From an uncultured Acidobacteriota bacterium (GTDB lineage: Bacteria; Acidobacteriota; Terriglobia; Bryobacterales; Bryobacteraceae): DNA of 8,340 nt. Positions 1 through 7,221 of the stretch are shown one piece after another. Positions within the stretch are counted from its first letter, which is position 1, and each line of letters opens with the position of its first letter. The stretch lies in the NCBI GenBank assembly GCA_937952345.1, contig CALFYN010000176.1, forward strand, positions 1-8,340. Direction: 5' to 3'. The notes beneath the pieces were generated by a model. The model was not told the origin of the DNA and searched no databases. It saw only the letters and a program-made list of their open reading frames with translations. The position numbers and the translations under genes were made by a program.

Positions 1-2361
1 GACATGTGGCCGTGGCGCGATTGGGTGATCCAGGCCTTCAACAGCAACATGCCCTATGACCGTTTCACGGTGGAGCAACTGGCCGGCGATCTGCTGCCTA
101 ACGCGACACGCACACAGAAGCTGGCCACGGGCTTCAACCGCAACCACATGATCAACTACGAAGGTGGCGCGATCGCCGATGAGTATCTGACCGAGTACAT
201 CGTGGATCGCGTGGAGACGACTTCGGTGGTGTGGATGGGCATGACGATGGGCTGCGCGCGCTGTCATGATCACAAGTACGATCCCATCAGCCAGCGCGAT
301 TTCTATCGCTTCTTCGCCTTCTTCCACAACGTGGATGAGAAGGGACTGGATGGCCGGGAAGGCAATGCGAAGCCGATGCTGCCGCTGCCGGACAGACTGC
401 AGGAATCGCGGATGAAGGAACTGGAACAAGCGATCCAATCGCGCGAGACGCAACTGCCGGAGAAGGAAGTCGCCGCCGCGGTGGAGGAATGGGCGAAGAC
501 GGCTTCGCCTTCGGATGGACCGCATGGAGCACTGGCGCACTATGAGTTGGATGGCAGCCTCTCCGATCTCTCCGGGGGGTATCATCACGGGCGCATCACG
601 AACGGCAATCCGACGTTCGCGGCGAGTCCGGCTGGCCAATCGCTGGGCTTTGATGGCGAAGCGGAAGTGGAATGGGGCAGCTTCGGACACTTCGACCGAG
701 GCGATGCGTTTAGCATCGCACTCTGGGTCCGGTCAAACAATCGCCTCGCGCAGACGCTCATCGAGAAGGGTGGGATCGCGCTGCGGCTCGATGAAGCTGG
801 ATCGATCGGCGACCTGAAGCGCGGAGCTTTGCTACGCGTGCAACTCGGCGATGGACTGGAAGTACGCACACAGCGCCATGTGGTGATGAGCACATGGAAC
901 CATGTTGTGGTGACGTACGACGGGTCTGGTGTTCGCGTCTACCTGGACGGCCAACCGGCGGCCACGGACGTGCTGAAGAATCAGCCCGCTTCGTTCAAGA
1001 ATGATGCGCCATGGAAGAGCAGCAAGCTGCGCTCGAACCTGGATGATCTGCGCATCTATCCGCGCGTGGTTACGGCGGAAGAGACGTTTCAACTGGCGGT
1101 GGATGCGCCGGTGCGCGCGATGGCTGCGACGCCGGCGGCCAAGCGCACCAAGGAGCAGAAGGACAAGCTCCGCGATTACTACCTCACCTACGCCGCGCCG
1201 GAGCCGCAGCGCAAGGCATACGCCGAGTTGCGGCAGTTGCTGAAGGACCGCGCGAAGCTGGAGAAAGTGATCGTCACTTCGATGGTGATGGATGAGTTGC
1301 CGAAGATGCGCGATACGTTCGTGCTGGCGCGCGGCGACTATCGCAACCGCACGGAGAAGGTGACTGCCGCGGTGCCGGCGAATCTGCCTCCGCTGCCCGC
1401 GGGCGCGCCGGCGAACCGGCTGGGACTGGCGCGGTGGCTGGTGGATCCATCGCATCCGCTGACTGCGCGTGTGGCCGTGAATCGCTTCTGGCAGATTTAC
1501 TTCGGCACTGGCATTGTGGATACGTCGGAAGACTTCGGCTCGCAAGGTGCGCCCCCGTCGCATCCGGAGTTGCTGGACTGGCTGGCCACGGAGTTCATCC
1601 GCAGCGGCTGGGATGTGAAGGCGATGCAGCGGCTGATTGTGACATCGGCCACCTACCGGCAGAGTTCGAAGGCGACGCCCGAATTGATTGAGCGCGATCC
1701 ACAGAACAAGCTGCTGGCGCACATGTCGCGCTTCCGCATGCCGGCGGAGATGGTGCGGGACAACGCATTAGCCACGAGCGGCCTGTTGAATCCGGAGATC
1801 GGCGGACGCAGCGTGTATCCGTATCAACCCGCGGGCCTGTGGGAAGAGATGGCTTACGGCGATGTGTTCTCGGCGCAGACCTACACGCCGAGCACCGGCA
1901 AGGATCTCTATCGCCGCAGCATGTACACGTTCTGGAAACGCACGGTTCCGCCGGCGCAGATGGCGACCTTTGATGCACCGGATCGCGAGAAGTGCGTGGC
2001 GCGGCGGGCGCGCACGAACACGCCGCTGCAGGCGCTGGTGCTGATGAACGATCCCACCTATATTGAAGCGGCGCGCAAGCTGGCCGAGAAGGTGATGCAG
2101 GCCGAGAAGCGTCCGGCGGAACGCATCCGCAAGGCGTTCCTGATGGCTGCCTCGCGCACACCGAGCGCGGCTGAAGTGAAGTTGCTCGCTTCGCTGGCCG
2201 AGCAACAGAAGGCGGCGTTCGCCAAGCAACCGGAGAACGCAAAGAAGCTGGTGCGGGTGGGCGAATCGAAGCGCACCGTAGCCGATGAGATCGAACTGGC
2301 CGCATGGACCACCGTGACCAGCGCCATCCTCAATCTCGATGAAGTGATTTCGAAGGAGTAA
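1..2361 (+). CDS. PSD1-type DUF1549/LamG/DUF1553 protein, 5'-truncated
   Basis: The left edge cuts the gene: the reading frame is open from base 1, and the visible 785 residues begin inside DUF1549, so the Met codon at 4 is internal. Visible order: end of DUF1549 (residues 1-115) with the family hallmark CARCHDHKYDP, whose CxxCH (C84, C87, H88) looks like a c-type heme site; a LamG/concanavalin-like beta domain (about 174-365, with FDG, FSIALWVR, WNHVVVTYDG and YLDG strands); a basic helical linker; then DUF1553 (about 470-770, with ARWLVDPSHPLTARVAVNRFW and ARRARTNTPLQAL). Complete family members usually carry an N-terminal signal peptide and often a cytochrome-c-like domain, both of which would lie outside the window. 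The family is thought to be exported and is often linked to polysaccharide use, but its activity is not established. LamG suggests carbohydrate or surface binding. The next gene follows after 7 bp, so the two are probably co-transcribed. Confidence 0.93.
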   Translation, partial: DMWPWRDWVIQAFNSNMPYDRFTVEQLAGDLLPNATRTQKLATGFNRNHMINYEGGAIADEYLTEYIVDRVETTSVVWMGMTMGCARCHDHKYDPISQRDFYRFFAFFHNVDEKGLDGREGNAKPMLPLPDRLQESRMKELEQAIQSRETQLPEKEVAAAVEEWAKTASPSDGPHGALAHYELDGSLSDLSGGYHHGRITNGNPTFAASPAGQSLGFDGEAEVEWGSFGHFDRGDAFSIALWVRSNNRLAQTLIEKGGIALRLDEAGSIGDLKRGALLRVQLGDGLEVRTQRHVVMSTWNHVVVTYDGSGVRVYLDGQPAATDVLKNQPASFKNDAPWKSSKLRSNLDDLRIYPRVVTAEETFQLAVDAPVRAMAATPAAKRTKEQKDKLRDYYLTYAAPEPQRKAYAELRQLLKDRAKLEKVIVTSMVMDELPKMRDTFVLARGDYRNRTEKVTAAVPANLPPLPAGAPANRLGLARWLVDPSHPLTARVAVNRFWQIYFGTGIVDTSEDFGSQGAPPSHPELLDWLATEFIRSGWDVKAMQRLIVTSATYRQSSKATPELIERDPQNKLLAHMSRFRMPAEMVRDNALATSGLLNPEIGGRSVYPYQPAGLWEEMAYGDVFSAQTYTPSTGKDLYRRSMYTFWKRTVPPAQMATFDAPDREKCVARRARTNTPLQALVLMNDPTYIEAARKLAEKVMQAEKRPAERIRKAFLMAASRTPSAAEVKLLASLAEQQKAAFAKQPENAKKLVRVGESKRTVADEIELAAWTTVTSAILNLDEVISKE

Positions 2362-2368
2362 CGAAGCC

Positions 2369-3790
2369 ATGGATCCTCTCAGGGAATACGCACTATCGCT
2401 GACGCGGCGTCACTTCTTCGGGCTGACAAGCACAGGAATCGGCGCGGCGGCGCTCTCTTCGCTACAGGCGAAGGGATTGACGGGGATGCCGCATCATCCG
2501 CCGACGGCGAAGCGGGTCATCTATCTGCATCAATCAGGCGGGCCGTCGCAGTTGGACTTGTTCGACTACAAGCCGCAGTTGCAGAAGCGGCAGGGCACGG
2601 AATTGCCGGACTCGGTGCGCATGGGCCAGCGCATCACTGGGATGACATCGGGGCAATCGTCGCTGCCGGTGGCTTCGTCCATATTTAAGTTCGCCCAGCA
2701 GGGCAAGTCAGGCGCATGGGTGAGCGAATTGATCCCGCATACGGCGAAGGTGGTGGATGATCTCACCATCATCCGCTCGATGCACACAGAGGCCATCAAT
2801 CACGACCCGGCGATCACGTTCATCCAAAGCGGGAGCCAGCAACCGGGGCGGCCGAGCATGGGCTCGTGGGTAAGCTATGGGCTCGGCAGCGACAACGAGA
2901 ATCTGCCGGCGTTCGTGGTGCTGATCTCGCAGGCGAACGCGTTGAACGTCGATCAGCCGCTGTTTTCGCGGCTGTGGGGCAACGGTTTTCTGCCGTCGAG
3001 CCATCAGGGCGTGCGCTTCCGCGGCGGCGCCGAGCCGGTGCTGTATCTGGAAGACCCGCCCGGCATCACGCGCGACACGCGGCGGCAGATGCTGGACGTG
3101 ATCGGGAAGATCAACAAGCTGCGCGCCGAGAGCTATCACGATCCGGAGATCGAGACGCGCATCGGACAGTATGAGATGGCATACCGGATGCAGACCTCGG
3201 TGCCGGATCTGATGGATGTTTCAAAGGAACCGGAGAGCACGTTCGCGCTGTATGGCCCGGATGCGCGCAAGCCGGGGACGTATGCGGCGAACTGCCTGCT
3301 GGCGCGGCGGCTGGCTGAGCGTGGGGTACGCTTTGTGCAGCTCTATCATCGCGGGTGGGATCAGCATAACGACCTGCCGCGCGATCTCGCTTTGCAGTGC
3401 AAGGGTACGGATCAGGCTTCGGCGGCGCTGGTGGCGGATCTGAAGCAGCGCGGACTGCTGGATGACACGCTGATCGTATGGGGCGGCGAGTTCGGGCGCA
3501 CGGTGTATTGCCAGGGCAAGCTGACGGATACGAACTACGGGCGCGATCATCATCCGCGGAACTTCGCGATGTGGCTTGCGGGCGGCGGAATGAAGCGCGG
3601 GCTGGTGGTGGGTGAGACGGACGATTATTCGTACAACATCACGTCAGACCCCGTGCATGTTCACGATTTACAGGCGACGATTCTGCATTGCCTGGGTGTG
3701 GATCACAAGCGGCTGACGTTCAAGTTTCAAGGGCGGCACTTCCGGCTGACGGATGTGCACGGCGAGGTAGTGAAGAAGATTCTGGCGTAG
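2369..3790 (+). CDS. DUF1501 family protein, Tat-exported
   Basis: 473 residues, the usual length for DUF1501, a family with a distant alkaline-phosphatase/sulfatase-like fold and no firmly assigned reaction. The N-terminus carries a twin-arginine signal: TRRHFFG (R13, R14) followed by a short hydrophobic Gly/Ala stretch (about 19-32), implying folded export to the periplasm or surface. Family motifs follow in order: HQSGGPSQLDLFDYKP (54-69), GWDQHNDL (329-336), GGEFGRT (372-378), GRDHHP (391-396) and a C-terminal HVHDLQATILHCLG (430-443). The His/Asp-rich motifs are plausible metal ligands (inference). The ATG at 2369 is supported by an AAGGAG ribosome site at 2353-2358 that runs up to the stop codon of the preceding gene, so translation of the pair is probably coupled. 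DUF1501 genes very commonly sit directly after DUF1549/DUF1553 genes, which suggests a joint but unproven extracytoplasmic function. Confidence 0.94.
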   Translation: MDPLREYALSLTRRHFFGLTSTGIGAAALSSLQAKGLTGMPHHPPTAKRVIYLHQSGGPSQLDLFDYKPQLQKRQGTELPDSVRMGQRITGMTSGQSSLPVASSIFKFAQQGKSGAWVSELIPHTAKVVDDLTIIRSMHTEAINHDPAITFIQSGSQQPGRPSMGSWVSYGLGSDNENLPAFVVLISQANALNVDQPLFSRLWGNGFLPSSHQGVRFRGGAEPVLYLEDPPGITRDTRRQMLDVIGKINKLRAESYHDPEIETRIGQYEMAYRMQTSVPDLMDVSKEPESTFALYGPDARKPGTYAANCLLARRLAERGVRFVQLYHRGWDQHNDLPRDLALQCKGTDQASAALVADLKQRGLLDDTLIVWGGEFGRTVYCQGKLTDTNYGRDHHPRNFAMWLAGGGMKRGLVVGETDDYSYNITSDPVHVHDLQATILHCLGVDHKRLTFKFQGRHFRLTDVHGEVVKKILA

Positions 3791-3813
3791 CGGCCCGATG
3801 GATTGCGGGCCGC
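3790..3813. terminator. Stem-loop between convergent genes, possible bidirectional terminator
   Basis: GCGGCCCG at 3790-3797 is perfectly complementary to CGGGCCGC at 3806-3813, giving an 8-bp all-GC stem with an 8-nt loop. The left arm begins on the last base of the DUF1501 stop codon. It sits between two converging transcription units, where a terminator is expected. There is no T-tract on either strand, so it is not a canonical intrinsic terminator. It could instead be an mRNA 3'-end stabiliser or part of the adjacent repeat. Confidence 0.4.
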
Positions 3814-3840
3814 CGATGAACGCCGATAAACGCGGATATT
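3811..3840. repeat. Three tandem imperfect 10-bp units
   Basis: Three consecutive decamers, CGCCGATGAA, CGCCGATAAA and CGCGGATATT, share the core CGCSGAT at exact 10-bp spacing. They fill the space between the stem-loop and the stop codon of the E2 gene (TAG, complement of 3841-3843). The first unit overlaps the right arm of the stem-loop by 3 bp. The composition is unlike the flanking coding DNA. I cannot tell whether this is a dispersed intergenic repeat family of the genome. Confidence 0.5.
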
Positions 3841-5145
3841 CTAGAGAACCTGGTCGGACCAGTTCTCGAGGATCTGCTTGACCTTCAGACAGAACTGATC
3901 GGCGAGCGCGCCGTCGATGAGGCGGTGATCGAAGGTGAGCGCGAGATAGCACATGCTGCGGATGGCGATGGCATCATCCACCACGGCCACGGCCTTCTCC
4001 ACTGCGCCGACGCCGAGGATGGCCACCTGCGGCTGATTGATCACAGGCGTGGCGAACAAGCTGCCGTAGGTTCCGAAGTTGGTGATGGAGAACGTGCCGC
4101 CCTGCACATCGTCGGGCTTCAACTGCTTCGAACGGGCGCGATTGGCGAGGTCGGCGATGGAGCGCTGCAAGCCCGCCACGTTCTTTTCATCGGCGTTCTT
4201 GATGACGGGAACGATGAGGCCGGAGCCGCCATCGAGAGCCACGGCGATGCCGATGTTGATGTTGTTGTGATAGATGATGTTGGCGCCTTCAATCGAAGAA
4301 TTGACGATGGGGAAGGCCTTCAATGCCTCGGCCGTGGCGCGGGCAACGAAGCTGAGGTAAGTGAGCGAGAAGCCATAGCGTTCCTGGAAGGCGCCCTTGA
4401 TCTTGTCGCGCAGTTTGGCAACCTTCGTCATGTCGACTCGGTGCACGGTGGTGACGTGCGCGGAGGTGCGCTTGGAGAAGACCATGTGCTCGGCGATCTT
4501 GGAGCGCATGGTGCCCATGGGTTCGACGCGCGCGGCTGCGGGTGTGGGACGTGCGACGGGGGCGACGGGCTCAGCGGCTGCCGGCGCGGGAGCAGCGGCG
4601 GGCGGAGCAGAGGCAGCAGCGACGGTGCGCGCACCTTGGGCCGCCATGTAGGTTTCGACATCGGCCTTGGTGATGCGTCCGCCGGCGCCGGTGCCGCGGA
4701 CCTGATTGAGATCGATGCCGTATTCGCGAGCCATGCGGCGCACGAGCGGAGAGAGCGGTCCCTGGGGCTCGGCGGGCGCAGCGGGCGCGGGGGCCGGAGC
4801 AGGCGCCGGAGCGGGAGCAGCAGCGGCAGGCGCAGCAGCGGGTGCGGCAGGCGCAGGAGTTGGCGCCGGCGCGGCAGCGGCAGGTTGGGGCGCGGGAGCA
4901 GCGGCCGCGGCTCCGTCCTGAATGCGCGCCACCACGGTGTTGATGGCAACGGTCTTGCCTTCTTCCACCAGCACTTCGCTGAGCACACCAGCGGCGGGCG
5001 CGGGGATTTCGCTGTCCACTTTGTCGGTGGAGATTTCGAATAGAGGCTCATCGCGTTCGACGCGATCGCCCACCTGCTTCAGCCACTTGGTGAGTGTGCC
5101 TTCAACAATGCTTTCGCCCATCTGGGGCATTACGACATCAATCAT
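3841..5145 (-). CDS. 2-oxo acid dehydrogenase E2, dihydrolipoyl acyltransferase
   Basis: 434 residues with complete E2 architecture. The N-terminal lipoyl domain (1-78) carries the modified lysine K42 in the signature EISTDKVDSE. A long Ala/Pro linker follows (about 79-127), then the E3/E1-binding peripheral domain (131-168; LSPLVRRMAREYGIDL and GTGAGGRITKADV), a second Ala/Pro linker (about 174-206), and the catalytic acyltransferase domain (208-434) with the active-site DHRLIDG (H407, D411). The enzyme moves an acyl group from the E1-bound intermediate to CoA in the cytoplasm. Substrate is not certain. NFGTYGSLFATPVINQPQVAILGVG resembles succinyltransferases of the 2-oxoglutarate complex more than branched-chain ones, but no E1 gene is present to decide. 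The ATG at 5145 overlaps the lipB stop by 4 bp (ATGA) and has GGAG 8 nt upstream, inside lipB. Last gene of the minus-strand run. Confidence 0.95.
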   Translation of the reverse strand: MIDVVMPQMGESIVEGTLTKWLKQVGDRVERDEPLFEISTDKVDSEIPAPAAGVLSEVLVEEGKTVAINTVVARIQDGAAAAAPAPQPAAAAPAPTPAPAAPAAAPAAAAPAPAPAPAPAPAAPAEPQGPLSPLVRRMAREYGIDLNQVRGTGAGGRITKADVETYMAAQGARTVAAASAPPAAAPAPAAAEPVAPVARPTPAAARVEPMGTMRSKIAEHMVFSKRTSAHVTTVHRVDMTKVAKLRDKIKGAFQERYGFSLTYLSFVARATAEALKAFPIVNSSIEGANIIYHNNINIGIAVALDGGSGLIVPVIKNADEKNVAGLQRSIADLANRARSKQLKPDDVQGGTFSITNFGTYGSLFATPVINQPQVAILGVGAVEKAVAVVDDAIAIRSMCYLALTFDHRLIDGALADQFCLKVKQILENWSDQVL

Positions 5146-5804
5146 GAAAGGGTCTCCAGAGTTTCAGCTACCGCGTGGCGTTCAAACACACGGGCGAAGT
5201 GATTCACCATGCGCGCCATGACCTGCTCGCGCGTGGCATTCGATCCCAATTCCCTCATTGAGGTAACGGGCTTGGTGAGCCCGCAAGGGACAATATATCG
5301 GAAATACGATAAATCGGTGTCGATGTTGAGAGCCAGCCCGTGGGATGTTACCCAGCGGCTCAAGTGCACGCCGATGGCACAGATCTTGCGGCCATCCACC
5401 CAGACGCCGGTGCAACCCTCGCAGCGGACACCGTAGATGGCGAACTCCGCGAGCGTGTCGATGACCACTTGCTCGAGCGCACGCACGTAGGCAACAACAT
5501 CGCGCTTCCATTCGCGCAGATCGAAGATGGGGTAGGCAACCAGTTGCCCGGGTCCGTGATAGGTGACGTCGCCGCCGCGGTCGGTGTGATGAAACTCGAC
5601 ACCAGCCTGTGCGAGCAACTCTTCGCCGGCGAGCAGATTTTCGCGGTGCCCGTTGCGGCCCATCGTAATGACGTGGGGATGTTCGACGAACAGCAGTTGG
5701 TCGGGGATGAGCCCCTGCTTGCGTTGGGACACGAGTTCCTGCTGCAAGGCAAATGCCTCGCCGAAGGAGATGCGGCCCAGGTCGCGAAGCTCGCAATCAG
5801 GCAT
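5142..5804 (-). CDS. lipB: Lipoyl(octanoyl) transferase LipB
   Basis: LipB moves octanoate from octanoyl-ACP to the target lysine of lipoyl domains, the first step of endogenous lipoylation; LipA then inserts sulfur. The 220 residues contain the family signatures: FVEHPHVITMGR (39-50), RGGDVTYHGPGQLVAYP (76-92), GRKICAIGV with the catalytic-site lysine K140, SHGLALNI (154-161) and VPCGLTKPVTS with the catalytic cysteine C174. I chose the ATG at 5804, which overlaps the end of lpd by 8 bp (ATGCCTGA) and starts at the usual family N-terminus. The ATG at 5852 would add 16 residues lying wholly within lpd and has no ribosome site. No strong Shine-Dalgarno precedes 5804 (only a weak GGATTA), which fits coupling to lpd translation. 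Its stop overlaps the E2 start, so the modifying enzyme is coupled to one of its own substrates. Confidence 0.95.
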   Translation of the reverse strand: MPDCELRDLGRISFGEAFALQQELVSQRKQGLIPDQLLFVEHPHVITMGRNGHRENLLAGEELLAQAGVEFHHTDRGGDVTYHGPGQLVAYPIFDLREWKRDVVAYVRALEQVVIDTLAEFAIYGVRCEGCTGVWVDGRKICAIGVHLSRWVTSHGLALNIDTDLSYFRYIVPCGLTKPVTSMRELGSNATREQVMARMVNHFARVFERHAVAETLETLS

Positions 5805-7188
5805 TGATGGATAATCCGTAGACAGCGTTGAAGCCCTCGCCCACAGCCTCATAGAGGGTGGGATGCGCGTGGATGGTTTGCATCATGGTTTCCACGGTGG
5901 CTTCGGCTTCCATGGCGGCAACACATTCGGCGATCAACTCGTAGGCGTGATAACCGATGATGTGCGCGCCGAGGATTTCGCCGAATTTCTCATCGGCGAC
6001 GATCTTGACGAAGCCGTCGTGCAAGCCGACAATCGATGCCTTGCTATTGCCGACAAACGGGAACTTGCCGACTTTCACCTTGAAGCCCTTCTCTTTGGCT
6101 TGTGCTTCGGTGAGGCCGACGCTGCCGATGCCGGGCTCAGTATAGGTTGCGCCGGGGATGCGATTCTTGTTGACGGGCTTGATGGGCTTGCCGGCGATGT
6201 GGCCGATGGCGACCATGCCTTCCATGCTGGCCACATGCGCCAGTTGCGGCGTTCCGGCGACGATGTCGCCGATGGCGTAGACGCCGGGCTCGGCGGTTTG
6301 CTGGTTTTCGTTGACCTTGACGAAGCCGCGATCGATTTCGATCTTCGTGTTTTCGACGCCTACCTTATCGGTGTTGGGCTTGCGGCCCACGGCGATGAGC
6401 AGCTTTTCGGCTTCCATGACTTCCGTCTTGCCGTTGGCTAAAGTGACGGTGACCTTGACGCCCTGCGCGGTCTTTTCGATCTTCTCGGCTTTGGCGCCGG
6501 GTTCGCAGCGGATGCCGGTTTTCTTGAAGAATCGCGCCAGTTCCTTAGAGACATCTTCGTCTTCCACGGGAACGAGGCGGGGCATCATTTCGAGGATGGT
6601 GACCTTGGTTCCGAAGCGGTGGAAGATGGAGGCGAATTCGACGCCGACGGCGCCCGCGCCGATGACGATGAGCGATTTGGGAACCGTGCGCAGATTGAGG
6701 ATTTCGATGTTGGTGAGGATGGTGTCGTCGGGTTGCATGCCGGGGAGCATGCGCGCTTCCGAGCCAGTGGCGAGAAGGATGTTCTTCGCTTCGACAACCT
6801 GCTTGCCTTTGTCGGAGGTGACTTCCACCTTGCCCTTGCCGAGCAGTTTGCCGTAGCCCTTGATGACGTCGACTTTCCCGCGTTTCATGAGGAACTCGAC
6901 GCCCTTGGCGTGCTTGTCGACGACTTCCTGTTTATGGTCGACAATCTTGGGATAGTCCATGCGCGGGTTATCGCAGAGGAATCCCTCTTTGGCGCCATGG
7001 ACGAAGTGCTGCCAGACCTCGGCGGCATGGAGCAGAGCCTTTGTGGGGACGCAACCTACGTGGAGGCAACATCCGCCCAGTTTCGGGTCTTTTTCAACAA
7101 TCGCAGTTTTGAGGCCATATTGGCCGGCGCGCACCGCGGCGGAGTAGCCGCCCGGGCCGCTACCAATCACAAGGACATCGTAGGACAC
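5797..7188 (-). CDS. lpd: Dihydrolipoamide dehydrogenase (E3)
   Basis: 463 residues, normal for E3, the flavoprotein that reoxidises the dihydrolipoyl group of E2 with NAD+. Visible: N-terminal FAD-binding GSGPGG (9-14), the redox disulfide C41-x4-C46 in CCLHVGCVPTKALL, the NAD-binding GAGAVGVEFA (177-186), the second FAD motif YAIGDI (304-309), EPGIGSVGLTE (351-361), and the dimer-interface HAHPTLYEAVGE with catalytic-pair residues H442 and E447. Residue 40 is Cys where most E3s have Thr, giving a CC pair beside the disulfide. The start is GTG at 7188: an in-frame TAA lies only 12 bp upstream and the FAD motif begins at residue 9, so no other start fits. No Shine-Dalgarno is visible before it. 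It lies 33 bp after the stop of the upstream small gene and overlaps lipB by 8 bp. Confidence 0.96.
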   Translation of the reverse strand: MSYDVLVIGSGPGGYSAAVRAGQYGLKTAIVEKDPKLGGCCLHVGCVPTKALLHAAEVWQHFVHGAKEGFLCDNPRMDYPKIVDHKQEVVDKHAKGVEFLMKRGKVDVIKGYGKLLGKGKVEVTSDKGKQVVEAKNILLATGSEARMLPGMQPDDTILTNIEILNLRTVPKSLIVIGAGAVGVEFASIFHRFGTKVTILEMMPRLVPVEDEDVSKELARFFKKTGIRCEPGAKAEKIEKTAQGVKVTVTLANGKTEVMEAEKLLIAVGRKPNTDKVGVENTKIEIDRGFVKVNENQQTAEPGVYAIGDIVAGTPQLAHVASMEGMVAIGHIAGKPIKPVNKNRIPGATYTEPGIGSVGLTEAQAKEKGFKVKVGKFPFVGNSKASIVGLHDGFVKIVADEKFGEILGAHIIGYHAYELIAECVAAMEAEATVETMMQTIHAHPTLYEAVGEGFNAVYGLSINA

Positions 7189-7194
7189 TGATTC

Positions 7195-7203
7195 AGTTTA
7201 GCA
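7195..7203 (-). promoter_or_regulatory. Possible extended -10 element just upstream of lpd
   Basis: On the minus strand the sequence TGCTAAACT reads as an extended -10 (TGn-TAnnnT). It ends 6 nt before the lpd GTG, which would place the transcription start at or next to the start codon. There is no convincing -35 hexamer 16-18 bp upstream. Combined with the missing Shine-Dalgarno this could mean a leaderless lpd transcript, but a chance match in the short gap is quite possible. Confidence 0.2.
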
Positions 7204-7221
7204 TCGAAGGCACGGGGGCCT

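Noticed and set aside
832..1722. 296-codon open frame on the minus strand inside the DUF1549/DUF1553 gene
   Set aside because: Antisense to a clear family protein; the translation is Arg/His/Gln-rich with no recognisable motif, as expected for the shadow of a GC-rich gene.
1595..2370. Overlapping minus-strand open frames (236 and 200 codons) opposite the DUF1553 domain
   Set aside because: Both are antisense to strongly conserved DUF1553 coding sequence and show biased, motif-free translations.
3925..5043. 372-codon plus-strand open frame opposite the E2 gene
   Set aside because: Its Gly/Arg/Ser/Asp-rich translation mirrors the Ala/Pro linkers and catalytic domain of E2; no start context or motif supports it.
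5805..5852. Upstream ATG giving a 236-residue LipB
   Set aside because: The 16 extra residues lie wholly within lpd, have no ribosome site and no family similarity; the ATG at 5804 gives the standard N-terminus.
6619..7191. 190-codon plus-strand open frame opposite lpd
   Set aside because: Antisense to the FAD- and NAD-binding regions of a clear E3; no independent evidence.
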